DNA from: Comamonadaceae bacterium
GTDB lineage: Bacteria; Pseudomonadota; Gammaproteobacteria; Burkholderiales; Burkholderiaceae_C
Length of the DNA stretch: 12,428 bases
Reading direction: 5' to 3'
Assembly (NCBI GenBank): GCA_947458345.1
Contig: CANHBU010000019.1
Span: forward strand, 1-12,428
Part shown: in pieces, positions 5,706 to 12,428 of the stretch
How positions within the stretch are numbered: the stretch's first letter is position 1
Layout of the letters: every line of letters starts with the position of its first letter
Position numbers and translations under genes: made by a program
Notes under the pieces: model-generated
Seen by the model: only the letters and a program-made list of their open reading frames with translations
Told to the model about the DNA's origin: nothing
The model's database searches: none

Positions 5706-6908
5706 ATGACCGGATTTCAAGATATCGTTCTGAGCAGCGGCGCGCGCACCCCGCTCGGTGACTTCGGCAAGTCTTTGCGCGACACGCCGCTGAGCGCGAT
5801 GGCGGTGCATGCGGTCCAAGCCAGCATCGCGCGCGCCGGCATCACCGCCCACGATGTCGACCACCTTGTCTTCGGCAACACAGCACCGGTCGATCACGAT
5901 GGCTTGTTTGCCAGCCGCAAGATCGCCTTGGATGCCGGTATGCGCATCGAAAGCGCCGCCATGGGAGTGACGCGCGCCTGCGGCACCGGCTCGCAGACGA
6001 TCGTGACGGCTGCGCAGCAAATTGCCGGTGGCCACAGCCAGGTGGCGATCGCCGCCGGCGGCGAGTGCTATTCGCGCGTGCCTTACCTGGCCCACCAGAT
6101 GCGCTGGGGCGCCCAGCGCGGCCCGGTCGAATTGGTCGATGGCCTGGACTACATCTACCGCTGCCCCTTTACCCGCGAACTGATGGGCGATACGGCCGAG
6201 AACTTGGTCGAGCGCTTTGGCTACAGCCGCCAGGCCATGGACGAGTGGGGCCTGATGAGCCAGCAAAGGGCCGGGGCCGCCATGCGCAGCGGTTTTTTGG
6301 CGCGCCAGATCGCGCCCATGACGCTCCCCGGCCCTAAAGGCACAAGCCGGCTGTTCGAGCACGACGAGTTCCCCCGGCCCGACATCACGCCCGAAAAGCT
6401 GGCCTCGCTCAAACCGGCCTTTCGCAAAGATGGCAAGGGCAGCGTGACCGCCGGCAACTCCAGCGGCGTGACCGACGGTGCAGCGGCGCTGGTGGTAGCC
6501 AATCTGCAGTCGGCCGAGCGACTGGGCATACCGGTTCAGGCCCGGCTGCTCGATTGGGCGGTGGTGGGCGTTGCACCCGAGATCATGGGCAGCGGGCCGG
6601 TACCGGCGATCGCCAAGCTGCTGGCCCAGCGCCAACTCAGCGTGGACGATATCGACTATTTCGAAATCAACGAGGCCTTTGCGGTCGTCAACCTGCATGC
6701 CGAGCGTGAGTTGGGCATCCCGCGCGCGCGCACCAACCTGTATGGCGGAGGCATCAGCCTGGGGCACCCGCCCGGGGCCACCGGACTGCGCATGACGATC
6801 ACCGCCATGCATCACCTGCAAGACAGCGGCGGGCGCTACGCCATCATCAGCATGTGCCTGGGCTCGGGCATGGGTATGGCCAGCTTGATCGAAAACCTGG
6901 TGCGCTGA
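5706..6908 (+). CDS. Beta-ketothiolase / acetyl-CoA C-acyltransferase, BktB/FadA-like
   Basis: A 400-residue classical degradative or biosynthetic thiolase that cleaves 3-ketoacyl-CoA with CoA to acetyl-CoA and a shortened acyl-CoA, or runs in reverse. The acyl-accepting nucleophile is C92 in GVTRACGTGSQ. EINEAFA is at 320-326. The GGGISLGHPPGATG motif holds H354, and C384 in SMCLGSGMG is the proton-shuttling cysteine. Small departures from consensus are GHPPG for GHP(L/I)G and CLGSG for CIGGG; neither removes a catalytic residue. ATG 5706 was chosen over a TTG at 5652 because the thiolase fold starts there and an AAAGG lies upstream. It is transcribed divergently from the SCP2-type thiolase operon, 156 bases away, and probably supplies the ordinary thiolytic step of the same pathway. 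The next gene starts 58 bases downstream on the same strand but belongs to a different functional group. Confidence 0.94.
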   Translation: MTGFQDIVLSSGARTPLGDFGKSLRDTPLSAMAVHAVQASIARAGITAHDVDHLVFGNTAPVDHDGLFASRKIALDAGMRIESAAMGVTRACGTGSQTIVTAAQQIAGGHSQVAIAAGGECYSRVPYLAHQMRWGAQRGPVELVDGLDYIYRCPFTRELMGDTAENLVERFGYSRQAMDEWGLMSQQRAGAAMRSGFLARQIAPMTLPGPKGTSRLFEHDEFPRPDITPEKLASLKPAFRKDGKGSVTAGNSSGVTDGAAALVVANLQSAERLGIPVQARLLDWAVVGVAPEIMGSGPVPAIAKLLAQRQLSVDDIDYFEINEAFAVVNLHAERELGIPRARTNLYGGGISLGHPPGATGLRMTITAMHHLQDSGGRYAIISMCLGSGMGMASLIENLVR

Positions 6909-6952
6909 AATCAGCAAGCCGGGCACGGGCGGTGCCGACCGAGCCCATGGTC

Positions 6953-6958
6953 TAAACT
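6953..6958 (+). promoter_or_regulatory. Putative -10 element close to the NlpC/P60 start
   Basis: TAAACT ends 8 bases before the ATG at 6967, and no Shine-Dalgarno is visible between them. If used, transcription would start at or within a base or two of the ATG, giving a leaderless or nearly leaderless mRNA. No good -35 match is seen about 17 bases upstream, so confidence is low. Confidence 0.3.
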
Positions 6959-6966
6959 CGCCGCCA

Positions 6967-7473
6967 ATGAAAAGCCTGATCTGTCTGAGTCTGGTCCTGT
7001 GCTGCAGCCTGCCCGTGCAGGCCCAGTCCGCGCCGCCCGAGGGCGCCGCCGTGCCCATGGCCGCCCAGGCCAGGCTCGCGCCCGGCAGCTTGCACCCAGC
7101 GGTCGAATTGGCCAAAACCCTGCTGGGCATTCCCTACCGCTGGGCCGGTGCCAACCCGTCGCAGGGTTTCGATTGCAGCGGTCTGGTCTACTACGTCTAC
7201 AACCAGTTGCAGGTGAGCGTGCCGCGCATGCAGCGCGAGTTGTTCCATCGGGCCGAAAAGATTCAAAAAAATCAGCTCCAGCCGGGCGATCTGCTGTTTT
7301 TTGACAACTTCGCCCGCCTGTCGCACGTCGGCATCTACATCGGCGAGGGTCACTTTATCCACGCCCCGCGCCGCGGTCTGTCGGTGTCGATCGAGTCGAT
7401 GGACTCCAGCTACTACCGCAAGCGCTTTGTTGGTGCCAGACGCGTAATGGGCGGGGAGCCGACCGCCCCCTGA
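6967..7473 (+). CDS. Secreted NlpC/P60-family cysteine peptidase
   Basis: A 168-residue exported protein: a signal peptide at residues 1-20 (hydrophobic core then VQAQ), a short linker, and one NlpC/P60 domain from about residue 44. The catalytic Cys70 is in GFDCSGLVYYVY, His120 in LSHVGIYIG, and the third polar residue is His132 in HFIHAP. The family cleaves peptide stems of peptidoglycan, typically between D-Glu and the diamino acid, in the periplasm. There is no extra wall-binding domain (SH3 or LysM), so this is a minimal secreted version. It is the first gene of the plus-strand envelope operon, followed after 27 bases by the secreted unknown protein and then by O-acetylation genes. That context hints that cell-wall remodelling and acetylation are linked, but it could also be an independent housekeeping hydrolase upstream of the operon. 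Confidence 0.92.
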   Translation: MKSLICLSLVLCCSLPVQAQSAPPEGAAVPMAAQARLAPGSLHPAVELAKTLLGIPYRWAGANPSQGFDCSGLVYYVYNQLQVSVPRMQRELFHRAEKIQKNQLQPGDLLFFDNFARLSHVGIYIGEGHFIHAPRRGLSVSIESMDSSYYRKRFVGARRVMGGEPTAP

Positions 7474-7500
7474 TTGCCTACGCCTGACAAAAGGTCTGTG

Positions 7501-8586
7501 ATGTGTATTTTTTCCTTGCGCTTGGCCCGCCGCAGCGCCGCCTTGGCCGCATTCGCTGCATCGCTGTGCTCGCTGGCCCCGTCCCAAGTCTGGGCGCAAA
7601 GCAGCACCGCGGCTGCCCTGCTGGCCGGACAAACGCCCGCATCGGGGGCGCACCTCAAGACGCCCGCCTGGTCCCAATACGCTCGGGCGGTGCGAGACAA
7701 CTGGCAGCAGTACCAGACGCAGATCGGCTCGCCCATGGCCCGCTGGGCCGGTCGGGAAATCCCGTCCTTCAATGGCACGGTGTTCTACCCCTTCTCAGGG
7801 CCTGACTTTGCCACGGTCAGCCAGATTTTCCCGGGCGCCCAGCGCTACGTGCTGGTGGCTATGCAATCGGCCCAGCGCCCGATTGACCTGAGCGAGCTCA
7901 AGCCGCAGGCGGCCGAGCAAACGCTAGAGGTGCTCACCAGTGCCTGGGGAAACTACGGGCGCGACGGCTTCTTCGTGACCGAGTATCTGGACAAATACCT
8001 GCACCAGAACCGGGTGCGCATCGGCGCCTCGACCTTTTTGAGCACCTTCTTTGAGCTCAAAGGCCTGCGCATCAAAAGCGTGGTGCCCGTCGACATCAAT
8101 GCCGCCGGCGAAGTCGAGGAGTTATCGGCCAGCGATGCCCCCTGGCGCTCGGCGCGGTTTCGGCTCGAGCGCGCCGGCCAAGAGGTGGTGGTCGACTATC
8201 TCAGGGTCGATCTGTCGGACAAGGCGCTATCGGCCAACCCCCATCACCGACAGTTCGTGCACCGCACGGCAGCCCATCCGGTGCTGCTTAAGGCCGCCTC
8301 CCACCTGCCTCAAAACAGCAGTTTTTCCATCGTGGCCGACAGCCTGAGCACGCAGGCGCCCTTTATCGTGCAAGACGAAACGGGCATCAAGTACAGCCAG
8401 CTGCGGACCCATTTCGCAATTCGCCTCTACGGCAAGTTCGAGCGCCCTCACAAATCCTTTGGCTCCTACCAGCGCGATCTGGCCAAGGCTTTTGCCGAAA
8501 GCTCGGACGTGCGGCCGCTGGACTTTCGGGTGGGCTACTTCAAGGGAGGCAGTTACGCACTGATCGTGGCCCAGCGCAAGAGCTAG
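7501..8586 (+). CDS. Secreted protein of unknown function with FYPFSGPD motif
   Basis: A 361-residue protein I cannot assign to a functionally characterised family. Residues 1-32 are a signal peptide (basic RLARRSA, hydrophobic stretch, VWA-Q cleavage region) without a lipobox, so it should be free in the periplasm or exported. The most distinctive segment is VFYPFSGPDFATVSQIFPGA at 94-113, followed by YVLVAMQSAQRP (116-127). I recall similar FYPFSGPD proteins in other bacteria, annotated only as hypothetical. The rest is a mixed alpha/beta globular sequence with no membrane span and no obvious catalytic signature. ATG 7501 follows AAAGG by 6 bases; an upstream in-frame TTG at 7474 is less plausible. 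It lies 27 bases after the NlpC/P60 gene and 12 before the MBOAT gene, so it is probably a periplasmic component or accessory of the acetylation system. Confidence 0.8.
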   Translation: MCIFSLRLARRSAALAAFAASLCSLAPSQVWAQSSTAAALLAGQTPASGAHLKTPAWSQYARAVRDNWQQYQTQIGSPMARWAGREIPSFNGTVFYPFSGPDFATVSQIFPGAQRYVLVAMQSAQRPIDLSELKPQAAEQTLEVLTSAWGNYGRDGFFVTEYLDKYLHQNRVRIGASTFLSTFFELKGLRIKSVVPVDINAAGEVEELSASDAPWRSARFRLERAGQEVVVDYLRVDLSDKALSANPHHRQFVHRTAAHPVLLKAASHLPQNSSFSIVADSLSTQAPFIVQDETGIKYSQLRTHFAIRLYGKFERPHKSFGSYQRDLAKAFAESSDVRPLDFRVGYFKGGSYALIVAQRKS

Positions 8587-8598
8587 CGGGGCGCGCCA

Positions 8599-10020
8599 GT
8601 GATCTCTTCGAACGGCCTGTTGGTGCTGCCCATCCTGGCAGCGCTCTACCTGTCCCTGCGCAGCCAACACGCGCGCCTGAGCCTGTTGCTGGCAGCCGGC
8701 GCCGTCGCACTGGGTGCCGAAGTCTGGCTGGCCGAGCCTCAGGCGCGCCTGAAAGCAGGCCTGGACCTGCTGCTGGTGATTGCCTTGCTGCTGCTGTGCT
8801 GGGGCGGCTGCCGTCTGTTGCCACGCGACAGCGCGCACGCCCACCGCTGGCTAGGCGCACTCATCGTGCTGCTGGTGCTGCCCTTGCTGGGCTACAAGCT
8901 GTGGCTGGCCGGTGCGGCCGCCTGGCTGCTGCCCAACCCGCAAGCACTGGCCGGCCTGGCGCCCGCGCTGGGGCTTTCGGTGATGACGTTTCAGGCCATC
9001 AGCTACAGCGTCGACAGCTACCGCAAGCAAGTGCCCACGAGCAGCTGGCTGCACTTTGGCGTGTACATGAGCTTCTTCCCGCATCTGGCTGCCGGGCCCA
9101 TCCTGAAGGCCTCGGACTTTGTCGGGCAGTTGATGCAAAGGCGCGAGGTCAGCCAAGACGATGTGCGTGCGGGCCTTTGGCGCATCTTCAAGGGCCTGTT
9201 CAAGAAACTCGTGCTGGCCGATCTGATCGCCCGCGCGGCAGTCACGCCCGTGTTCGCCGATCCGCAGGCTTTTTCCTCGCTTGAAATCCTGATCGCCACA
9301 CTGGCCTTCACGGTCCAGATTTACCTCGATTTTTCGGCCTACACCGATGTGGTGATCGGCTCGGCGCGCCTGCTCGGGCTGCAACTGCCAGAAAACTTCG
9401 ACCGCCCCTACCAGGCCCGCTCCATCTCCGAATACTGGCGGCGTTGGCACATGAGCCTGTCGGCTTGGGTGGGCCAGTATGTCTATCGGCCCCTGGGCGG
9501 CAACCGGGTGGTGCGTTGGAAGGTCTATCGCAATGTGATGATCTCCATTGTGCTGCTGGCCCTTTGGCATGGCCTGACGCCCAACTTTTTGCTCTACGGC
9601 CTGCTGCATGGCACGGCCGTATGCCTGAACCGGTGGTTGCGCGAGCAGCCGTCGTGGCGGGCCTGGGCCGAGCGCCATGACCGCGCGGCGCCAGCCCTGG
9701 GCTGGACACTGACCTTTGCATTCGTGGTGATGGCCAGAATCTTGTTTAAAACGCCCACCTTCGAAGATGCCCAGATCTACTGGCACAGCCTGATGTATTC
9801 GGAGCTCAGTGCGTGGCCGCGGTTTGGCTTGGCCTTCTGGGCCTGCCTGGGCGCAGGCCTGGTGGGCTGCTTCATGCCGGCGAGCTGGACGGCGCGGGCC
9901 CAGCACGGCTTCGAGCGGCTGTCGCCGCTGCTCCAGGGCCTGTTGCTGGCCGCTGTTTTAATGCTGGGGGCGTGGCTGTCCGACGGGCAGGCCCTGGCCT
10001 TCATCTACCGGCAGTATTAG
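8599..10020 (+). CDS. MBOAT-family O-acyltransferase (AlgI/DltB/PatA-like)
   Basis: A 473-residue polytopic inner-membrane protein. Hydrophobic segments cover about residues 5-45, 57-72, 85-112, 118-140, 230-262, 312-345, 365-385 and 410-465. Family motifs are FFPHLAAGPI (159-168), IYLDFSAYTDVVIG (241-254), the RRWHMSLSAW segment (281-290), and ALWHG with the presumed catalytic His324, followed by YGLLHG (333-338). MBOAT proteins of this type (AlgI for alginate, PatA/PacA for peptidoglycan, DltB for teichoic acid) move an acyl group, usually acetyl, from a cytoplasmic donor to a periplasmic acceptor or partner. The start is GTG 8599, 12 bases after the preceding stop, with a GCGGGG-like Shine-Dalgarno. 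The two SGNH genes directly downstream are the usual partners of such transporters. The family is certain; the acceptor polymer is unknown. Confidence 0.94.
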   Translation: MISSNGLLVLPILAALYLSLRSQHARLSLLLAAGAVALGAEVWLAEPQARLKAGLDLLLVIALLLLCWGGCRLLPRDSAHAHRWLGALIVLLVLPLLGYKLWLAGAAAWLLPNPQALAGLAPALGLSVMTFQAISYSVDSYRKQVPTSSWLHFGVYMSFFPHLAAGPILKASDFVGQLMQRREVSQDDVRAGLWRIFKGLFKKLVLADLIARAAVTPVFADPQAFSSLEILIATLAFTVQIYLDFSAYTDVVIGSARLLGLQLPENFDRPYQARSISEYWRRWHMSLSAWVGQYVYRPLGGNRVVRWKVYRNVMISIVLLALWHGLTPNFLLYGLLHGTAVCLNRWLREQPSWRAWAERHDRAAPALGWTLTFAFVVMARILFKTPTFEDAQIYWHSLMYSELSAWPRFGLAFWACLGAGLVGCFMPASWTARAQHGFERLSPLLQGLLLAAVLMLGAWLSDGQALAFIYRQY

Positions 10021-10022
10021 AC

Positions 10023-11576
10023 ATGTTCAAAGCGCAAGCCTCGTCGGCACGCTGGCATCTGCTGCAGATGCTGGCCGCTGCGCTGTGCGTGCTGGTGCCC
10101 CTGTACAGCCTCGATGCCGCCCGCACTCTCAGGCCCACCCGCGTGCTCGGCCCAGTCGGACTGCCGAGCTCGCAGGAGATCGTTACTGCAGCAGGGTCGG
10201 CCGACGCAGGCTTGGCCCCAGACGACGGCCAAGCAGCCGACAGGCCCACCAACAAAGTTGCGAGCGAAGTGGCCGCCAAAGTTGCGACCCACGCGCCGCA
10301 AGCGCCGGCGGCCCAAACGCGCAGCGGGGAGGCCAGCGTCAAACCGGCACAGACCGCTGCAGACGCCAAACCCACGCAAGACGCTGCAGTCGCTGGGGCA
10401 GCAGCGCCGGTCAGCGCTGCGGCCAAAGCGCCAGCGAGCTTGGCCAGCGGCCAGAGCGTTTTGCTGCCGATCGAAGGGGTCGAACACCTGCGCCCCTTCT
10501 ACAGCGCGCTGGCGCGCACCGACCGGGCTGGCCCCGTGCGGGTGCTGCACTACGGCGACTCCACCTTGGCCGGCGACGGCATTGCCAAGACCGTGCGGCG
10601 GCGGCTGAAGGCAGAATTTGGCGATGGGGGCCCAGGCTTTTTCGTCGCCGGGATGGACCCACGCTGGATGCGGCGCGACGATGTGCGGGTACAGCGCAGC
10701 GGCGAATGGGACATCTTGACCATCCTCCACGGCGGCAACCAGGGTCGCTACGGTCTCGGCGGCATCGTCGCCAAAGCCCGGGGCGCTGCCGCTGGCGTGC
10801 AATTCGCACCGGCACGCTCCGGGCAAGCTTTGGGCCAGAAGCTGGAAATCTACGCGCAAAAATCACGCCGCAGCGATGCCCTGCGCCTGCAGGTCAATGG
10901 TGCGCCGGTGACGGCGCTGCGCCGCATCGAGCACGCCAGCTTCGATCAATGGCTGCTTGAGCACCCCGAGCCCATCGTCTCGGGCCAGTTGCTGGTGCAA
11001 GAAAACGGCCTGGAAATCTACGGTCTGGCGCTCGAAACCGGCCAAGGCATCACCTGGGAAACCACAGCGGTCGTGGGCATTGCCAGTGGATCGATCCGCC
11101 AGTTCAATGCCGAGCACCTGGCCGATCAAACCCGTGTGCGCCAGCCCGAACTGATCGTGGTAATGCTCGGCGGCAACGACGCCGGCCACGGTGGCATTTT
11201 GCAAGGAGACGGCCGGATCTACCGGGAAGGCTTTATGCGGGCTGTCGGCGTGCTTCGGCGGGGCGCACCGACGGCGGCTTGCCTGCTCATGAGCCCCACA
11301 GACCAAGCCATGCTCGACGACGAGGGCCGGCTGGTTTCGAAAAAAACCATGGCCCGCATGGTGGAGCTGCAGCGCCAGGCCAGCCGGGAGCTGGGCTGCG
11401 CCTTCTGGGACAGCTGGCAGTTCATGGGGGGCCAAAATGCGTTTGCCCGCTGGCTGCAACAGGGACTGGCCTGGACGGACCTGATGCATCTGACGGAAAA
11501 AGGTCTGCACCGCATCGGGCAAGGGCTGGCCGATGCGCTGCTGCACGGCCACGAACAACACAAGGGGCGACCGTGA
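10023..11576 (+). CDS. Membrane-anchored SGNH/GDSL protein, Ape1/PatB-like acetyl esterase or transferase
   Basis: A 517-residue protein with three parts. Residues 11-30 form a single N-terminal membrane anchor. Residues about 45-145 are an Ala/Pro/Gln-rich, low-complexity stalk. From about 150 there is an SGNH domain: block I is HYGDSTLAGD with nucleophile Ser180; block III is MLGGNDAGHG with Asn385; block V is DLMHLTEKG with Asp486 and His489, giving a complete catalytic set. About 150 residues (roughly 205-350), rich in predicted beta strands, are inserted between block I and the rest. This recalls Neisseria Ape1, which carries a CBM35-like insert. Relatives add acetyl to, or remove it from, peptidoglycan or polysaccharide in the periplasm. 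The ATG at 10023 starts 2 bases after the MBOAT stop; the frame is open further upstream only as an overlap with the MBOAT gene. The next gene's GTG overlaps its TGA. Whether it is transferase or esterase is open. Confidence 0.88.
   Translation: MFKAQASSARWHLLQMLAAALCVLVPLYSLDAARTLRPTRVLGPVGLPSSQEIVTAAGSADAGLAPDDGQAADRPTNKVASEVAAKVATHAPQAPAAQTRSGEASVKPAQTAADAKPTQDAAVAGAAAPVSAAAKAPASLASGQSVLLPIEGVEHLRPFYSALARTDRAGPVRVLHYGDSTLAGDGIAKTVRRRLKAEFGDGGPGFFVAGMDPRWMRRDDVRVQRSGEWDILTILHGGNQGRYGLGGIVAKARGAAAGVQFAPARSGQALGQKLEIYAQKSRRSDALRLQVNGAPVTALRRIEHASFDQWLLEHPEPIVSGQLLVQENGLEIYGLALETGQGITWETTAVVGIASGSIRQFNAEHLADQTRVRQPELIVVMLGGNDAGHGGILQGDGRIYREGFMRAVGVLRRGAPTAACLLMSPTDQAMLDDEGRLVSKKTMARMVELQRQASRELGCAFWDSWQFMGGQNAFARWLQQGLAWTDLMHLTEKGLHRIGQGLADALLHGHEQHKGRP
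10233..10440 (+). other. Ala/Pro-rich low-complexity stalk coding segment
   Basis: This part of the SGNH gene encodes residues about 71-140, almost entirely Ala, Pro, Lys, Gln, Thr and Val, with no recognisable fold. It includes a short repeat, KVASEVAAKVA, encoded by two copies of caaagttgcga at 10253-10263 and 10277-10287. It most likely acts as a flexible spacer between the inner-membrane anchor and the catalytic domain. Confidence 0.65.
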
Positions 11577-12428
11577 AAGCTCACCTCGGGGCATGGCGCT
11601 TTGGCCTGGCCGGCCTGATGCTCTCGAGCTGCCTGGCTGCGCAGGAGATGGGCCCGACCGATGCCCGCAAAACGGCCGACAGCGGGCTGCACCGTGCCTT
11701 TTCGGTGGCAGGGGGCGTCACCCTGGAGCCGCTCAAATGCAGGCCAGCGGCCAAACCGCCCTCCCCGAGCGCACGACCTGGCGAGGGCGGGCCGGCACCG
11801 GCGGGCTCACAGGAGGAAGAGCTGCCGCTGACCGAAGAGCAAGAGCGCGAACTGCTCACCCAGACCCTGCCGCCGCCAACCCGCGATGAGCTGCGCCAGA
11901 GCCTGCCGCACGACGATTGGGTCAAGCTGCTTCACCAGCAGCTGCGCGAGGCCTCCGGCCCGACGATCGCGCGCATCGGGATTTGGGGCGGCAGTCACAT
12001 GGCGGCAGAATTTTTTGTCGGCGAGCTGCGCCGTCAACTGCAGGCCCGCTACGGCGCCGGTGGCGCTGGCCATATCAATCTGCTCTACGGCTCGCTGGGC
12101 ATCCGGCTGCCGGCCAAGGCCCTGTGCCGGCAAGGCCGCTGGCAACACGAGCTGGCCCCGCGCGCAGCCGATGCTTCGCCGCAGGCCGTCGGGCTCGGCC
12201 TGTTTGCCCTGCACAGCCGCGAAGCGGGCGCTGCCGTCGAGTTCGATCCGAGCGCAAGCGGCGCCCCAAGCGGGGTGCGGACAGTGACGCTGCACTACTT
12301 GCGCCAAGAAGGCGCAGGCGTGCTCGATGTGCTGGTCGATGGCGAGCTGGTCGAGTCGATCGACACCAGCGGCGCAAGCGCGGTTGGCTCGATCCGGATC
12401 AGTGGCGCGCAAGCCATCAGCCGGATCA
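11573..12428 (+). CDS. SGNH-like lipoprotein with GGSH block I (partial, C-terminus outside window)
   Basis: 285 residues are visible before the right edge. The start is GTG 11573, overlapping the previous stop as GTGA and preceded by AGGGG. The signal peptide ends in the lipobox LSSC with Cys20, so this should be a lipoprotein. A Pro/Gly then Glu-rich linker follows (about 58-100). At 135-142 is IGIWGGSH, a block-I-like motif with candidate nucleophile Ser141, but with Gly in place of the usual Asp (GDS to GGS). The downstream helix ELRRQLQARYGAGGAG aligns with KTVRRRLKAEFGDGGPG of the preceding gene. A beta-rich region after it (VTLHYLRQ, VLDVLVDGELVESI) matches the inserted domain of that neighbour, so the two appear to be diverged paralogues. 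Blocks III and V are not visible, so activity cannot be judged. Its likely role is acetyl transfer or polymer binding alongside the MBOAT protein. Confidence 0.75.
   Translation, partial: MKAHLGAWRFGLAGLMLSSCLAAQEMGPTDARKTADSGLHRAFSVAGGVTLEPLKCRPAAKPPSPSARPGEGGPAPAGSQEEELPLTEEQERELLTQTLPPPTRDELRQSLPHDDWVKLLHQQLREASGPTIARIGIWGGSHMAAEFFVGELRRQLQARYGAGGAGHINLLYGSLGIRLPAKALCRQGRWQHELAPRAADASPQAVGLGLFALHSREAGAAVEFDPSASGAPSGVRTVTLHYLRQEGAGVLDVLVDGELVESIDTSGASAVGSIRISGAQAISRI

Noticed and set aside
6922..6936. Possible terminator hairpin (GGCAC-loop-GTGCC) after the plus-strand thiolase
   Set aside because: Only 5 base pairs with no U-tract; too weak to call a terminator in GC-rich DNA.
5550..7130. 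Open frame extending the SCP2-type thiolase upstream on the minus strand into a 946-residue protein
   Set aside because: The extra residues are an antisense reading of the plus-strand thiolase and NlpC/P60 genes with no recognisable domain. A strong Shine-Dalgarno and a family-typical N-terminus fix the start at 5549.
8851..9906. 351-residue minus-strand open frame opposite the MBOAT gene
   Set aside because: Gln/His/Arg-rich translation typical of antisense to a membrane protein gene, with no start context or domain.
9813..10022. Upstream extension of the first SGNH gene overlapping the MBOAT gene by about 200 bases
   Set aside because: The ATG at 10023 begins directly at a membrane anchor, 2 bases after the MBOAT stop. 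The extension is an out-of-frame reading of MBOAT coding sequence.

Overview
The window is GC-rich, densely coded DNA from a proteobacterium, most likely a betaproteobacterium of the order Burkholderiales and perhaps Comamonadaceae-like. The clearest pointer is a Bug-family (TctC-like) periplasmic solute receptor, a family greatly expanded in Burkholderiales, together with the codon bias and the style of the upstream sequences. The taxonomic call is inference. I see no tRNA, rRNA, CRISPR array, insertion sequence or phage gene. No gene-free stretch exceeds 300 bases; the longest is the 156-base divergent region at 5550-5705.

Left half, minus strand (5549 down to 1): a compact catabolic operon read as SCP2/lipid-transfer-type thiolase, cytochrome P450, Bug solute receptor, AMP-forming acyl-CoA ligase, and an SDR resembling the (3R)-hydroxyacyl-CoA dehydrogenase domain of peroxisomal multifunctional enzyme type 2. 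The SDR runs off the left edge. Gaps are -3, 35, 11 and 87 bases. The set suggests uptake of an organic acid, oxygenation by the P450, CoA activation, and side-chain shortening by beta-oxidation with a thiolytic or retro-aldol-type final step. The mix is reminiscent of sterol, bile-acid or other branched or cyclic acid side-chain degradation, but the substrate cannot be read from sequence.

Divergent from it, plus strand (5706-6908), is a second, classical BktB/FadA-like beta-ketothiolase. The intergenic region between the two thiolases holds an AT-rich core with overlapping back-to-back promoter-like hexamers, a PsrA-like box (CAAAC-N4-GTTT), a perfect 12-base palindrome and a 7-bp hairpin. 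This looks like shared control of the two divergent units.

Right half, plus strand (6967 to the right edge): an envelope operon unrelated to the catabolic genes. It encodes a secreted NlpC/P60 cysteine peptidase, a secreted protein of unknown function with an FYPFSGPD motif, an MBOAT O-acyltransferase of the AlgI/DltB type, a membrane-anchored SGNH protein with an Ala/Pro-rich stalk and an inserted domain, and an SGNH-like lipoprotein with a GGSH block I, truncated by the window end. Spacing is 27, 12, 2 and -4 bases. The best reading is an extracytoplasmic O-acetylation (and possibly de-acetylation) system acting on peptidoglycan or an exported polysaccharide: the MBOAT moves acetyl groups across the inner membrane and one or both SGNH proteins handle them outside. 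The pairing of a likely active and a block-I-variant SGNH protein with an NlpC/P60 enzyme and the uncharacterised secreted protein is the least familiar arrangement here.
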